From the NCBI GenBank assembly GCA_029263295.1, contig JAJCXT010000009.1:1-40607 (forward strand): a stretch of DNA of 40,607 nucleotides, given 5' to 3'. Numbering within the stretch: position 1 is the first letter of the stretch; each line of letters opens with the position of its first letter. A program made the translations under genes and the position numbers. Of this stretch, positions 1 through 8,085 are shown piece by piece. The DNA comes from Acidobacteriota bacterium (GTDB lineage: Bacteria > Acidobacteriota > UBA890 > WLXD01). The notes beneath the pieces were generated by a model. It was not told the DNA's origin. It did no database searches and saw only the letters and a program-made list of their open reading frames with translations.

Positions 1-117
1 CCCGACGCTCCTTACCGCTGCATGGTGGATGCCTTCGATGAGCTCAAGCAGGCTCAGGTGAAGAACATCTCCATCCCGACGCAGGCGGAAAAGGCAGCTT
101 GGGGCGGCGTCATTTAG
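1..117 (+). CDS. exbD: ExbD/TolR-family biopolymer transport protein (C-terminal end only)
   Basis: The window opens inside a reading frame that ends with TAG at 115-117; 38 residues are visible. They contain the pattern seen at the end of ExbD periplasmic domains: a Pro-Asp-Ala-Pro-Tyr stretch, a helix with Val-Asp-Ala-Phe-Asp-Glu-Leu, a Gln-Val-Lys-Asn turn and a final Ile-Ser-Ile-Pro strand. ExbD is a single-span inner-membrane protein that, with ExbB, uses the proton gradient to energise TonB. tonB starts 12 bp downstream on the same strand, which strongly supports the assignment. TolR is the closest alternative, but the tonB neighbour favours ExbD. The start lies outside the window. Confidence 0.75.
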   Translation, partial: PDAPYRCMVDAFDELKQAQVKNISIPTQAEKAAWGGVI

Positions 118-129
118 GCGGAGGACACG

Positions 130-861
130 ATGGCTGACGAAACCAAGACTCCCGTTCCCGCAGGCGGCACCGATGCCGAGGTCCAAGAGGCCCTCGCGGC
201 GATGGCGCTGCACGTATCGGCGGACGATGAGGACGGCTCTTCGCTGAAGGTCGCCTGGATTGCTGCAATCGTCTTCCACTTCGCCCTCTTCGTGGTCGTC
301 TTCCCGGAATTCGGGGCGAGCGACACTTTCGAAGAGACGAAGGAAGCGGTGGTGATCAAGCGGTACAAGCCGCCAGAGCCGCCCAAGGAACAGCCGAAGA
401 AGAAGGTCGTCAAGAAGAAGACGGCGCGTGTGCCGATTCCCGATCCGACGCCCGACGATCCCGAGCCGATTGTTGACGAGGATGTCGAGTACATCGAAAC
501 CGATGAGGAGTTGGTCGATACCGACTTCATGATGGGTGGCCCCGTGGGCGGCCCACCGATAATCGATCAGGGTCCGATGCGTGTCGGTGGCGATATTCAG
601 GCGCCAACGAAGATCATGAACGTCTTGCCCGAGTACCCAGAACTCGCGCGGCGCGCGCGGCTCGGCGGGATCGTGATTCTCGAGGCGACCATTGACCGCG
701 AAGGCAACGTGACCAACGTCAACGTGCTGCGTGGTCTCGGTCTCGGCCTCGACGACGCGGCTATCAAGGCGGTATCGGAGTGGAAGTACACCCCGACCTT
801 CTACAACGGTCGTCCGGTGGAGATCCTGCTTACCGTGACCGTCCAATTCACGCTTCAGTAG
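130..861 (+). CDS. tonB: TonB energy transducer
   Basis: 243 residues. A cytoplasmic N-terminus of about 40 residues precedes one membrane span (about 41-59) that contains a His (His50), as in the TonB anchor that engages ExbB/ExbD. Next come a Pro/Lys- and Pro/Asp-rich periplasmic linker (about 80-115), an acidic stretch (115-132) and a C-terminal TonB fold (about 165-243) with the family pattern Pro-Glu-Tyr-Pro-Glu-Leu-Ala-Arg-Arg-Ala-Arg, a Gly-rich turn and a Trp-Lys-Tyr-Thr-Pro motif. TonB transmits inner-membrane ion-gradient energy to outer-membrane receptors. The start is set by GGAGGA at 120-125. The gene follows exbD by 12 bp and precedes a TPR gene, a common ExbD-TonB-TPR arrangement. 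The 40-residue acidic cytoplasmic tail is longer than in the enterobacterial protein. Confidence 0.93.
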   Translation: MADETKTPVPAGGTDAEVQEALAAMALHVSADDEDGSSLKVAWIAAIVFHFALFVVVFPEFGASDTFEETKEAVVIKRYKPPEPPKEQPKKKVVKKKTARVPIPDPTPDDPEPIVDEDVEYIETDEELVDTDFMMGGPVGGPPIIDQGPMRVGGDIQAPTKIMNVLPEYPELARRARLGGIVILEATIDREGNVTNVNVLRGLGLGLDDAAIKAVSEWKYTPTFYNGRPVEILLTVTVQFTLQ

Positions 862-893
862 CCGCCCCAGCGGTACAAACTGGTTAAGGAAAC

Positions 894-927
894 GGGCTTC
901 CCGCTACAATAGAGCGGTGGGGAGCCC
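894..927 (+). terminator. Hairpin between tonB and the TPR gene
   Basis: GGGCT at 894-898 pairs with AGCCC at 923-927, and the inner arms (CCCGCT, 900-905; AGCGG, 913-917) pair around a 7-nt loop, with a bulge on the 3' side. No T-run follows, so it is a weak terminator or an RNA-processing or attenuation hairpin that would let some transcription pass into the TPR gene. Confidence 0.35.
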
Positions 928-953
928 GAAACCTATACAGGCAAATCAGCATC

Positions 954-2069
954 ATGAGAACCAACCTTCTTCGCGTACTCCCTGTCGTCGCCCTGGTGGC
1001 GGCCCTCGCTGCTCCCGGTACCGCGCTGGCGCAGGATCCCGATGCCCTCTGGCGCGCGGGCCAAGCGTCCGCCAACAGCGGCGATACGCGCGGCTGTATC
1101 GACAACCTCCGCGCTGCGCTGCAAGCGGGCGGCGAGGCGTACGATGGATGGGGTTGGCTGCACATGACCTTGGGCATGTGCCTGGCGCAGCGCAACCAGC
1201 GCGACGAGGCGATTTCCGAGCTGCAGACGGCGAAGGACCTGGTGACCGCGGACCAGGAGCACTTCAACGTCAATAACGCGCTCGCACAGGTGTACATCGC
1301 GCGCGGCTCAGCCGGTGACTACGACCGCGCTATCGCGGCGGAGAACGAGGCGGGCCAGTTCGCGGGCGATGCGCGCATGCGCGGACTGCACTCGAAGACG
1401 CTGGGACAGGCCTACTACTTCAAGGAAGACTGGAGTTCGGCGGTCCGTCATCTGGGTGATGCTGCCTCGGCACGCGCCACGGATGCTGACGTCGCTCAGA
1501 AGCTCGGGCGCGCCCACTTCGAGTCTGGCAACACCTCGCAGGCCAAGCAGTGGTTCGAGAAGACCCTGTCGTTGGATCGCAACAACAACGCTGCGATCAC
1601 GAACCTCGGCCGTCTCTTCCTGGATGAGCAGGACTACGATCAGGCGATTGGTTATCTCGGCCGTGCCGTGCAGGCGGACCCGCAGAACATGCAGATCCGC
1701 AACATGCTCGGTCGTGGCTACCTGGGCAAGCGCGACTACAGCAGTGCCATCGCGCAGCTGAGGCAGGTCGTGCAGACTCGTTCGAGTGACGGCAACGCGC
1801 ACTACAACCTCGGTCAGGCCTACCAGGCCTCCGGGGACGATGCCAACGCGATCGCCTCGTACAACAATGCGCTGCGCTATCTCACCGCGGGCAGCGCGGC
1901 GCGTGCCGGCGCACTCTATGACGTTGCCTTCGTCTACGAGAAGAATGGCGAGTACGAGGACGCTCTGGCCGCGTTCGAGGATGCCGCCGCGATCAACCCG
2001 GATTCGAAGACGACCGATGCCATTGAGCGGGTGAAAGAACGCATACGCCGACAGAAATCAGGATCCTGA
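954..2069 (+). CDS. Exported tetratricopeptide-repeat protein
   Basis: 371 residues. The N-terminus is a clear signal peptide (MRTNLLR, a hydrophobic Val/Ala/Leu core, then an Ala-Leu-Ala cleavage site near residue 26 followed by Gln-Asp). The rest is a series of about seven to eight helix-turn-helix TPR units with the usual Gly, Tyr/Ala and Pro positions (for example the units near residues 189-222, 223-256 and 257-290). TPR domains are protein-binding scaffolds. No catalytic motif is visible. The gene follows tonB by 92 bp on the same strand. Periplasmic TPR proteins are often found beside ExbB/ExbD/TonB loci and may assist uptake or act with a partner protein, but the precise role is unknown. 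It is followed by a strong terminator at 2225. Confidence 0.85.
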   Translation: MRTNLLRVLPVVALVAALAAPGTALAQDPDALWRAGQASANSGDTRGCIDNLRAALQAGGEAYDGWGWLHMTLGMCLAQRNQRDEAISELQTAKDLVTADQEHFNVNNALAQVYIARGSAGDYDRAIAAENEAGQFAGDARMRGLHSKTLGQAYYFKEDWSSAVRHLGDAASARATDADVAQKLGRAHFESGNTSQAKQWFEKTLSLDRNNNAAITNLGRLFLDEQDYDQAIGYLGRAVQADPQNMQIRNMLGRGYLGKRDYSSAIAQLRQVVQTRSSDGNAHYNLGQAYQASGDDANAIASYNNALRYLTAGSAARAGALYDVAFVYEKNGEYEDALAAFEDAAAINPDSKTTDAIERVKERIRRQKSGS

Positions 2070-2224
2070 GCGGTTCTGACGGCCAGCGGCGAGGCTGAAC
2101 GGCCCTGACGCGCGCCAGCGGCGTCGCGCTCTCCTCGACGTACGAAGTACGATTTCGTCGGCGCTCCTTGCCGGCACACGCCAGGACCATTCAGCCGGTT
2201 AGTGTTTGGTCGGTGACGAAATTT

Positions 2225-2250
2225 GGGCCGCCCTTTGGGCGGCCCTCTTT
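2225..2250 (+). terminator. Strong bidirectional Rho-independent terminator
   Basis: A perfect 9-bp GC stem (GGGCCGCCC, 2225-2233; GGGCGGCCC, 2237-2245) with a TTT loop is followed by TCTTT on the + strand; on the - strand it is followed by AAATTT. It lies between the convergent TPR gene (+) and the last glycosyltransferase gene (-, ends at 2276), so it probably serves both. The 150 bp between the TPR stop and the hairpin contain no gene I can recognise. Confidence 0.8.
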
Positions 2251-2275
2251 CGTAGCGGCGGACAGTGGGTTGGCG

Positions 2276-3442
2276 TCAGAGAGAGCTCAGGAGTGCTTCG
2301 TAGCGGGTGGCTACGGCTTCCCAGGAGTAGGTTTGGCGGGCGTAGGTGGCGCCCGAGGCTGCCAGGGTGTCGCGTAGGGTGGCGTCGCTGAGCAGGAGCT
2401 TCAGCGATTCGGCGAACTCGGGATAGCCGTCGTAGAACAGGCCGCCGTTGCTGGCGCGGCACAACTCGACGTAGGCGCTGCTGGACGCGTTCGCGAGGAC
2501 CGGCGTGCCTGCGGCGTTGGCTTCCATCAGGACGATGCCGAAGCTCTCGAGGGCCGAAGGAGCTGCGAGCACCGTGGCGGTCGCCAGGCGCCGCCGCTTC
2601 TCTTCCTCGGAGACGTAGCCGAGCGCGTCGATCCAGGGTTCGTCCGGGAGTTCCATCGCGGCCTCGCCCATCAGCCATAGCTGCAGGTCGGAACTCTGAT
2701 CGGTACGGAAGCGACGGAGCCAGTCGACTAGCTCGCCTACACCCTTTCCTTCCTCGATCCGGCCGGCGTACAGGACGGCCGGCGGTGTCCGCGGCGGCGC
2801 CGTCTGCGCGGCTGCGGCCAGGGCGTCGAGATCATTAATGCCGACGCCGGCGACGGTTGTCGGGCAGGACAGGCCGGGGAAGCGCCGTGCTACGAGTGCG
2901 CCTTCCGCCTCGGTGTTGAAAACCAGAGCGCGTGGCAGCTCGAACACTGCGCGGTAGGTCTCCAGCCAGAACGGTGCTTCGTCGTGGGCGGTTGGCACGA
3001 GGACGCTGCGCTCGGGCGCGACGTGGATGCCGTGCACCGTGGGGTAGTACAGGTAGGTGAAGAAGATGAGGAACTCATGATCGCGGCCGGCGGAGTGGAG
3101 GTGATCCACGAGGCCGCGCACGTGAGGGCCCTGCGCCTCGATCCATGCCACTTCGTCCTCGCCCGTGCGGTCGGCGTTCGTGAACAGTTCTTCGGACAGC
3201 GCGTTGAACGAGTCGACGTCGCGCTCCTGCGTGGCGCGGAAGCGGCGCACCGTAACGCCGTGGAGCCGATCCGAACCCTCGGGATAGTGGTTGGCCCACG
3301 TGCGGTAGGAGCGCGCGCAACTCGTCAGGACCTCGATCTCGTGGCCGCGTCGGGCCAGGGACTCGGCCACACCCCGGCACAGACTTTCGGCGCCACCGAC
3401 GACATCGGCACCGTATCGCTGAACGATCATGGCGATCTTCAT
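2276..3442 (-). CDS. GT4-family glycosyltransferase (type I of this operon)
   Basis: 388 residues with a GT-B fold of the GT4 type. The N-terminal half starts with MKIAMIVQRYG and a Gly-Gly-Ala-Glu acceptor-side loop. The C-terminal half has a Leu-Tyr-Ala-Gly-Arg-Ile-Glu-Glu-Gly-Lys-Gly segment and the donor-binding E-x7-E motif (Glu-Ser-Phe-Gly-Ile-Val-Leu-Met-Glu). It would transfer a sugar from a nucleotide-sugar donor onto a growing glycan at the cytoplasmic face of the membrane; donor and acceptor cannot be read from sequence. Its start overlaps the stop of the previous gene by 4 bp (ATGA, 3439-3442), so translation is probably coupled. It resembles the enzyme at 5594-6787 (shared VVQRYG start, Gly-Gly-Ala-Glu, Cys-Ala-Arg-x-Tyr and Ala-Gln-Gly-Pro motifs), indicating a duplication. 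Last gene of the operon. Confidence 0.88.
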   Translation of the reverse strand: MKIAMIVQRYGADVVGGAESLCRGVAESLARRGHEIEVLTSCARSYRTWANHYPEGSDRLHGVTVRRFRATQERDVDSFNALSEELFTNADRTGEDEVAWIEAQGPHVRGLVDHLHSAGRDHEFLIFFTYLYYPTVHGIHVAPERSVLVPTAHDEAPFWLETYRAVFELPRALVFNTEAEGALVARRFPGLSCPTTVAGVGINDLDALAAAAQTAPPRTPPAVLYAGRIEEGKGVGELVDWLRRFRTDQSSDLQLWLMGEAAMELPDEPWIDALGYVSEEEKRRRLATATVLAAPSALESFGIVLMEANAAGTPVLANASSSAYVELCRASNGGLFYDGYPEFAESLKLLLSDATLRDTLAASGATYARQTYSWEAVATRYEALLSSL

Positions 3443-4521
3443 GGCTTTCCGATCATCTCATCGATCGCTTCGAGCCAGCGCTGCATTACCAGATCTGGAG
3501 CGAACAGCGCCACGCGCTGAAGGCCGTTGGAGATCAAACGTTCGCGTGTTGGCGCGTCCGTAACCAGCACGTTCATCATCTCCGCCAACGTCGCCGGGTC
3601 GTCGTCGCCGAACGTCAACCCGGCGTCGCCCAGCGTCTCGGGTATCGCAGCCGCGTGGCGCGCCAGGATTGGCAGCCCGAAGTGCATCGCTTCGAGCAAC
3701 GGCGCGCAGAAGCCCTCGTGCTCGCTCGTGCACATGTACACGTCCGCACTCCGGTACCAGCCGACAAGATCGGCAAGGGGTACGCGCCCAACCCACCGCA
3801 GGCGGCCGTCGAGCCCGAGGCTGGAGGCAAGTTCGGCCAGGGCGTCGCTATACCGCTCGAGTCCCCGATTGCCGCCGACGATGACGAACTGGGCGTTGGG
3901 GTCGATGTGGTTGACGTAGTACGCCGCCGCCCGCACGAACGATTCCAGGCGCTTGTTCGGGGCGATGCGTCCGACCGTGAGGAAGGTCGTGGGCGAGGTT
4001 CCCTCCTGGGCGGTGACGATGGGGTCCGACTCGACGTCGTACTGCGACAGGTCCAGGGCGAGCGGTAGAGTTCGCGTGCGTTCGAAGCCCGCCGCGCGCA
4101 GGCCCTCGCAGTTGAAATCGGAGACGCCGATGGCCGCATCGATACGACCGGACATCGCGAGCTCACATAGCTCCGCCGCTCCGCGCGCGGTGAGCGCCGC
4201 AACGTCCGGGCAGAACGGCAGAAGCAACTCCGGCGGGGTGAGGTTGTGATACACGAGCGCGCGTGTGCCGTCGGCCTCCACCAGGAGCTCGCTCAGCGGC
4301 GACGGGATGGCGAAGTGCAGCAGGGTCAGGTCGTCGGGGCCTGGCGCCGCCAGGGCTTCCATGGGCAGTACCGTGCCGCGCAGACCCTCGTCGATCGTGA
4401 GGGCGTGTACTTCAGCCTCGTATCCGACCGTGCGCAGCGCGGCGGCGAGGTGAAGCGCCGAGTTGCCGGTGGCATCGCCCGTGTGGGCCGCCGGCAGCAG
4501 CTGCGTGACGCGCCGGCTCAT
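3439..4521 (-). CDS. GT4-family glycosyltransferase (type II of this operon)
   Basis: 360 residues. The N-terminal part has a Gly-Asp-Ala-Thr-Gly-Asn motif near residues 15-20 and a Tyr-His-Asn-Leu-Thr-Pro segment typical of GT4 acceptor domains. The C-terminal donor domain has Thr-Val-Gly-Arg-Ile-Ala-Pro-Asn-Lys and the E-x7-E region Glu-His-Glu-Gly-Phe-Cys-Ala-Pro-Leu-Leu-Glu. It is a clear paralogue of its upstream neighbour (4518-5597), which has Gly-Asp-Ala-Ile-Gly-Asn, Tyr-His-Asn-Ile-Thr-Pro and Glu-His-Glu-Gly-Phe-Cys-Val-Pro at equivalent places. Both ends overlap neighbouring genes by 4 bp (ATGA), so all the transferases should be made from one mRNA in similar amounts. The substrate is unknown. 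Confidence 0.88.
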   Translation of the reverse strand: MSRRVTQLLPAAHTGDATGNSALHLAAALRTVGYEAEVHALTIDEGLRGTVLPMEALAAPGPDDLTLLHFAIPSPLSELLVEADGTRALVYHNLTPPELLLPFCPDVAALTARGAAELCELAMSGRIDAAIGVSDFNCEGLRAAGFERTRTLPLALDLSQYDVESDPIVTAQEGTSPTTFLTVGRIAPNKRLESFVRAAAYYVNHIDPNAQFVIVGGNRGLERYSDALAELASSLGLDGRLRWVGRVPLADLVGWYRSADVYMCTSEHEGFCAPLLEAMHFGLPILARHAAAIPETLGDAGLTFGDDDPATLAEMMNVLVTDAPTRERLISNGLQRVALFAPDLVMQRWLEAIDEMIGKP

Positions 4522-5597
4522 GGGCTCTCGGAGAGGCCCAGCAAGTGCTCCATTAGGGCCGTCAGCACGGTCTGGGGTGTCACGGAGTCGAGTGCCCTTC
4601 GCTGGCGCCTCAGCAGGGCTTCTCGCGTCGCCTCGTCGTCGAGAACGGCGGCGATCGTCTCGGCGATCAGCGCGGGGTCTTTGTCCTCGAACAGGAGCAC
4701 GCCTTCGCCGGTGGAGTAGGGGATGGCGGCGGCGTCGAAAGCGAAGACGGGCAGGTCCCGGTAGATCGCCTCGAATAGCGGCACGCAGAACCCTTCGTGT
4801 TCCGACATGCAGACGAAGGCGTCGGCAACGCTGTAGTAGGCGCGCAATTCAGCGTTGGTCACATGGCCCGTGAAGTGAATGCCGTCCACCCCGAGCGCAG
4901 CCGCCATGTCCTGCAAGGCGTCGTAGTACGGCGAGAAGGTACGGTGCTCTCCCACGATGACGAGCCGGGCACGGTGGTTCACATACCGCTGGAAGTACGC
5001 GAAGGCGCGAACGATGTCCTCGAAGCACTTATTGGGCACGACGCGGCCGACGAACAGCCAGGTAGGCCGGTCGCCGTCGAAGCGTGCCATCACCGTAGGG
5101 TCCGTCGGGCCGTCAAGCGCGCTCAGGTCGAGCAGCAACGGGAGCACCGCGGTGGGTTCGAATCCGAGCTCCTCCAGTTCGCGTCGGTTGTACTCGGAGT
5201 CGCCCAGGCCCAGTGCCGTGCGCTCGCGCAACGAAGCCAGTTCGATTCGTCCGGCGGCGCAATCGCGGGCTACAGTGAAGGTGTAAGGGGCGTACCAGTG
5301 TGCTGGTGTGATGTTGTGGTAGATGAGCACCAGTCGATCTTCGATCTCTTGCACCAACTGCGAGACCTTCGAGCCGATCGAGTAGTGCAGCAGCACGATG
5401 TTGTCGGCCCGGGCGACCTCTAGGTACTCCTGATAAGGACGGACCTCAGCCGCCATGCGCGGATCCACGAGTTCCACGAACACGTCGGACTCATAGCCGG
5501 CTGCGCGCAGGGCGTCACGGATCTGCATGACCTCGTTGCCGATGGCGTCGCCGTATGCCGCCGAGACCGTCAACTGGTGGATCGCGTGAGGTTTCAT
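4518..5597 (-). CDS. GT4-family glycosyltransferase (type II of this operon)
   Basis: 359 residues from the ATG at 5597. The frame is open for 48 further codons upstream, but the start at 5597 overlaps the previous stop as ATGA, exactly like the other junctions, and the longer N-terminus is Arg/Pro-rich and lies inside the previous gene. Motifs are Gly-Asp-Ala-Ile-Gly-Asn near residue 15, Tyr-His-Asn-Ile-Thr-Pro, Phe-Val-Gly-Arg-Val-Val-Pro-Asn-Lys, and the donor-binding Glu-His-Glu-Gly-Phe-Cys-Val-Pro-Leu-Phe-Glu. It is paralogous to the enzyme at 3439-4521. It probably adds one sugar to a surface polysaccharide or glycolipid; specificity cannot be predicted. Confidence 0.88.
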   Translation of the reverse strand: MKPHAIHQLTVSAAYGDAIGNEVMQIRDALRAAGYESDVFVELVDPRMAAEVRPYQEYLEVARADNIVLLHYSIGSKVSQLVQEIEDRLVLIYHNITPAHWYAPYTFTVARDCAAGRIELASLRERTALGLGDSEYNRRELEELGFEPTAVLPLLLDLSALDGPTDPTVMARFDGDRPTWLFVGRVVPNKCFEDIVRAFAYFQRYVNHRARLVIVGEHRTFSPYYDALQDMAAALGVDGIHFTGHVTNAELRAYYSVADAFVCMSEHEGFCVPLFEAIYRDLPVFAFDAAAIPYSTGEGVLLFEDKDPALIAETIAAVLDDEATREALLRRQRRALDSVTPQTVLTALMEHLLGLSESP

Positions 5598-6787
5598 GAC
5601 GAGTCTTCGCCCTGCAGTCGTTCGAGCATCCGCTCGTACTTGTCCTCGATTACGGGCCAAGTGTAGTTGGCATCGTAGTAGCGCTTGCCGGCCGCGCCTA
5701 GGGCGCGGCCCAACTGGTGGTCGCTGGCCAGTAGCCGGCACGACTCCACGAATTCAGCACTGTCGCCGTACCAGAGCCCGCCGTCCGCGCGCCGGGCCTG
5801 GCCCTTGAGGACATCACAGTGGGCGTTGACGAGGACGGGCCTCGAGAGCGCCCAGGACTCCAGCAGGACCATCGAGAGACTCTCGTAGAACGAGGGCATC
5901 GCCAGCGCGGTGCACGCGGACAGCGCGTCGTACTTCTCCTGATCGGTCACGCGACCCAGATAGGTGATGCCCGGGTGGTCCGGGATCTCGAGGATCGCGC
6001 TTCCTGCCAGCACCAGTCGCGGTGGCGTTTCGCCCGCGGCGGTCATGATGGCGTGAGCCCGCTGGTAGTAGTCGAACAGTTGCTCGCAGCCCTTGTTCGA
6101 ATCGATGCGGCCGACGTACAGCAGAAACGGGCCGTCAATCCCCCGCTCGGCGCGGAAGCGTTCTGCGCTTACCGGCGGCGGATCGACGATACCGACACCG
6201 ACGATGACGTTGGCGACGTCGCGATTGTCCGCCTGGGCCTCGATCATGTCGCGCTCTTCATGCGAGTTGTACATGATCGCCCGCGCGTTGCGGAAGTTAT
6301 CGCGAAACATCGGCATCTCGACCGCCGGGTCGGGCTCGGCCGTTGGCACCAGGATCCCCTTACCGCGCACCTGTTGGAGCGCGTGGTAGGTCGTCCAGTA
6401 GCGGTATGAGAAGCACAGAAAGTAGTCGAAGTCGTCGCGATGATGACCGATCCATCTGCGCATCCGCGGCGTATAGGGGCCCTGAGCGTCCATCCATGCA
6501 CGGGCTTCGCGGGCGCTGTGCTGACGATGAAAGACGCGCTGCTGGAGACGGCCGAAGCGCATCGGGTTGCGCGGTCGCCGTACGGGGAAGCGGAACACGG
6601 GCAGTCCATCGACGACGCTGAGGCCACGGGCGTACTCGTTGCGCCAGGTGACGTAGTCGCGCGCGCAGGTGGTAAGCACCGTCACATCGTGACGAGCCGC
6701 GAGGCGTTCCGCGATCAAGCGAGCATGCAGTTCGGCGCCGCCGGTGATTTCCGTACCGTAGCGTTGAACGACGACGGCCAGTTGCAC
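5594..6787 (-). CDS. GT4-family glycosyltransferase (type I of this operon)
   Basis: 397 residues starting with GTG at 6787, 3 bp after the stop of the small upstream gene. The start region reads MQLAVVVQRYG followed by a Gly-Gly-Ala-Glu-Leu-His loop. Further motifs are Leu-Tyr-Val-Gly-Arg-Ile-Asp-Ser-Asn-Lys-Gly and an E-x7-E region (Glu-Ser-Leu-Ser-Met-Val-Leu-Leu-Glu). The equivalent motifs in the gene at 2276-3442 show these two are paralogues flanking the two type II enzymes. As a GT4 retaining transferase it would act at the cytoplasmic face during glycan assembly. No polymerase, flippase or sugar-nucleotide gene is in the visible part of the cluster, so the product is undefined. Confidence 0.88.
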   Translation of the reverse strand: MQLAVVVQRYGTEITGGAELHARLIAERLAARHDVTVLTTCARDYVTWRNEYARGLSVVDGLPVFRFPVRRPRNPMRFGRLQQRVFHRQHSAREARAWMDAQGPYTPRMRRWIGHHRDDFDYFLCFSYRYWTTYHALQQVRGKGILVPTAEPDPAVEMPMFRDNFRNARAIMYNSHEERDMIEAQADNRDVANVIVGVGIVDPPPVSAERFRAERGIDGPFLLYVGRIDSNKGCEQLFDYYQRAHAIMTAAGETPPRLVLAGSAILEIPDHPGITYLGRVTDQEKYDALSACTALAMPSFYESLSMVLLESWALSRPVLVNAHCDVLKGQARRADGGLWYGDSAEFVESCRLLASDHQLGRALGAAGKRYYDANYTWPVIEDKYERMLERLQGEDSS

Positions 6788-6790
6788 GAT

Positions 6791-7249
6791 CTACCGCGAT
6801 GCGTTTCGCGTGTCGAGGTGCGCCCTGAGAGCGTCCACCTCGGCGCGCAGCGTGGCGTTCTCCTGCATAACGTCGTGCAGCGCCGCAGCGACACCGATGT
6901 TCACCTTGAACTGCTTGTGCAGTGGCAGGTCGGTGTTGACGAAGAGCTTGACCAGTGGCCGCATCAGTCTTCGAACGGCAGAGATCAGCGTGCCGGTGAC
7001 GCCGGGGTGCGACGCGTAGATGTCCTCGGGGGCTACGTTCCAGCCCGTGTCCAGGCGCAGCTCACGCTGTAGCTGATAAGGGCGCGCGTCGTCGAGATCG
7101 AGATGGTCGCGCAGCCTCAAGATCACGTCGGCCCGGTCGACGGCGGGCAGGCTCGGGTCCGCGCTCGCCCTGCGACCGGCGCGCTGGCGCACCTGCTCCA
7201 TCACGTCGTCGACGTTCAGGGCGTCGTAGTCGATGCGGTACTCGGACAT
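6791..7249 (-). CDS. Small coiled-coil protein heading the glycosyltransferase operon
   Basis: 152 residues from the ATG at 7249; in-frame GTG (7309) and ATG (7294) starts would add up to 20 low-complexity Pro/Ala-rich residues. The sequence has an acidic N-terminus (SEYRIDYDALN), a conserved-looking middle with His-Pro-Gly-Val-Thr-Gly followed by an amphipathic basic helix (LMRPLVKLFVNT), and a C-terminal heptad-like coiled coil (MQENATLRAEVDALRAHL). I have seen similar segments as N-terminal tails of methyltransferases and glycosyltransferases in polysaccharide clusters, where they probably attach to membranes or oligomerise; here the segment stands alone. No catalytic domain is present. 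It is the first gene of the operon and may scaffold the four transferases. The function is inferred from position only. Confidence 0.6.
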   Translation of the reverse strand: MSEYRIDYDALNVDDVMEQVRQRAGRRASADPSLPAVDRADVILRLRDHLDLDDARPYQLQRELRLDTGWNVAPEDIYASHPGVTGTLISAVRRLMRPLVKLFVNTDLPLHKQFKVNIGVAAALHDVMQENATLRAEVDALRAHLDTRNASR

Positions 7250-7381
7250 GGTGGCGGGTGCTCGGGGAGCGGGCGTAACGGGTGAGGAGATCATCGTGAA
7301 TCGCGACACCGTATCTTATCGCGTCCGTCGATCTGATCCGTGCCTGCTCGCCCTGCCGGGAGCCGCTGCTAGCATGGCGTG

Positions 7382-8020
7382 ATGTCTGACGATCAAGCGC
7401 GAATTCCCGAAGCGACGACGCGCAGGCTGTCGCTGTATCTGCGCGTCCTGGCTGATCTCGAGCGCAACGGCGCCGATACGGTCTCCAGTCGTGGCATCGC
7501 CGACCTGTGTCGGCTGAATCCTGCGCAGGTGCGCAAGGACCTCTCGCGTTTCGGGGCCTTCGGCGTGCGCGGCGTCGGTTACGACGTCGCGGAACTCCGG
7601 CAGATTGTCGCCGGCCTTCTCGGCGTTGATACTGACAGCCGCGTGGTGATCGTCGGCGCCGGCAACCTCGGACAGGCGCTGGCCGACTATCCCGGATTCC
7701 ATGGCGGCGGTTTCGAGGTCGTCGCGCTATTCGACGTTCGCGAAGAGATCGTTGGCACGATGTCGCGGCGCGGGCATCCGGTTCATCACATCGACGAGCT
7801 CGAGCGGATCATTCGTGACGCTGACGTGCGCATCGGCATGGTCGCCGTGCCCGCTGCCAAAGCGGCAGAGGTCGTCGAGCGACTGGTCGGCGGCGGCGTG
7901 CGCGGCCTCGTCAACTTCGCCCCAGTCCGCCTCGACGTTCCCGAAGGCATCGCCGTCCGCAACGTCGATCTAACGGTAGAACTAGAAAGCCTCTCGTTCT
8001 TCCTGCGAGATCGAAAGTAG
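7382..8020 (+). CDS. rex: Redox-sensing transcriptional repressor Rex
   Basis: 212 residues from the ATG at 7382 (a GTG at 7379 is also possible), the usual Rex length. The N-terminal winged helix (about 5-80) carries the family phrase LNPAQVRKDLSRFGAFGVRGVGY. A Rossmann domain follows with the NAD(H)-binding VGAGNLGQALADY near residue 85 and an acidic Phe-Asp-Val at the end of the second strand. The C-terminal swapped helix ends LSFFLRDRK. Rex dimers bind DNA when NADH/NAD+ is low and release it when NADH rises, typically controlling respiratory and fermentative genes. It is divergent from the glycosyltransferase operon and convergent with the atp/nuo cluster, which is a plausible target. 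I could not find a convincing Rex operator in the window. Confidence 0.95.
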   Translation: MSDDQARIPEATTRRLSLYLRVLADLERNGADTVSSRGIADLCRLNPAQVRKDLSRFGAFGVRGVGYDVAELRQIVAGLLGVDTDSRVVIVGAGNLGQALADYPGFHGGGFEVVALFDVREEIVGTMSRRGHPVHHIDELERIIRDADVRIGMVAVPAAKAAEVVERLVGGGVRGLVNFAPVRLDVPEGIAVRNVDLTVELESLSFFLRDRK

Positions 8021-8033
8021 TACGGGAACGCAA

Positions 8034-8061
8034 GACGCCGCCGCGTTGCCGCGGCGGCGTC
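8034..8061. terminator. Bidirectional hairpin terminator between rex and atpE
   Basis: A perfect 12-bp inverted repeat (GACGCCGCCGCG, 8034-8045; its complement at 8050-8061) with a 4-nt TTGC loop sits 13 bp after the rex stop and 24 bp after the end of atpE on the other strand. No long T-run is present on either side. Its position between convergent genes argues for a shared terminator. Confidence 0.7.
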
Positions 8062-8085
8062 CTGTCGTAACTTCGCTGCCCCGTG

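Noticed and set aside
7291-7310. Possible Rex operator between rex and the glycosyltransferase operon
   Set aside because: Only a loose GTGAA...GACAC similarity to the TTGTGAA-N4-TTCACAA consensus; no symmetric match there or before nuoA.
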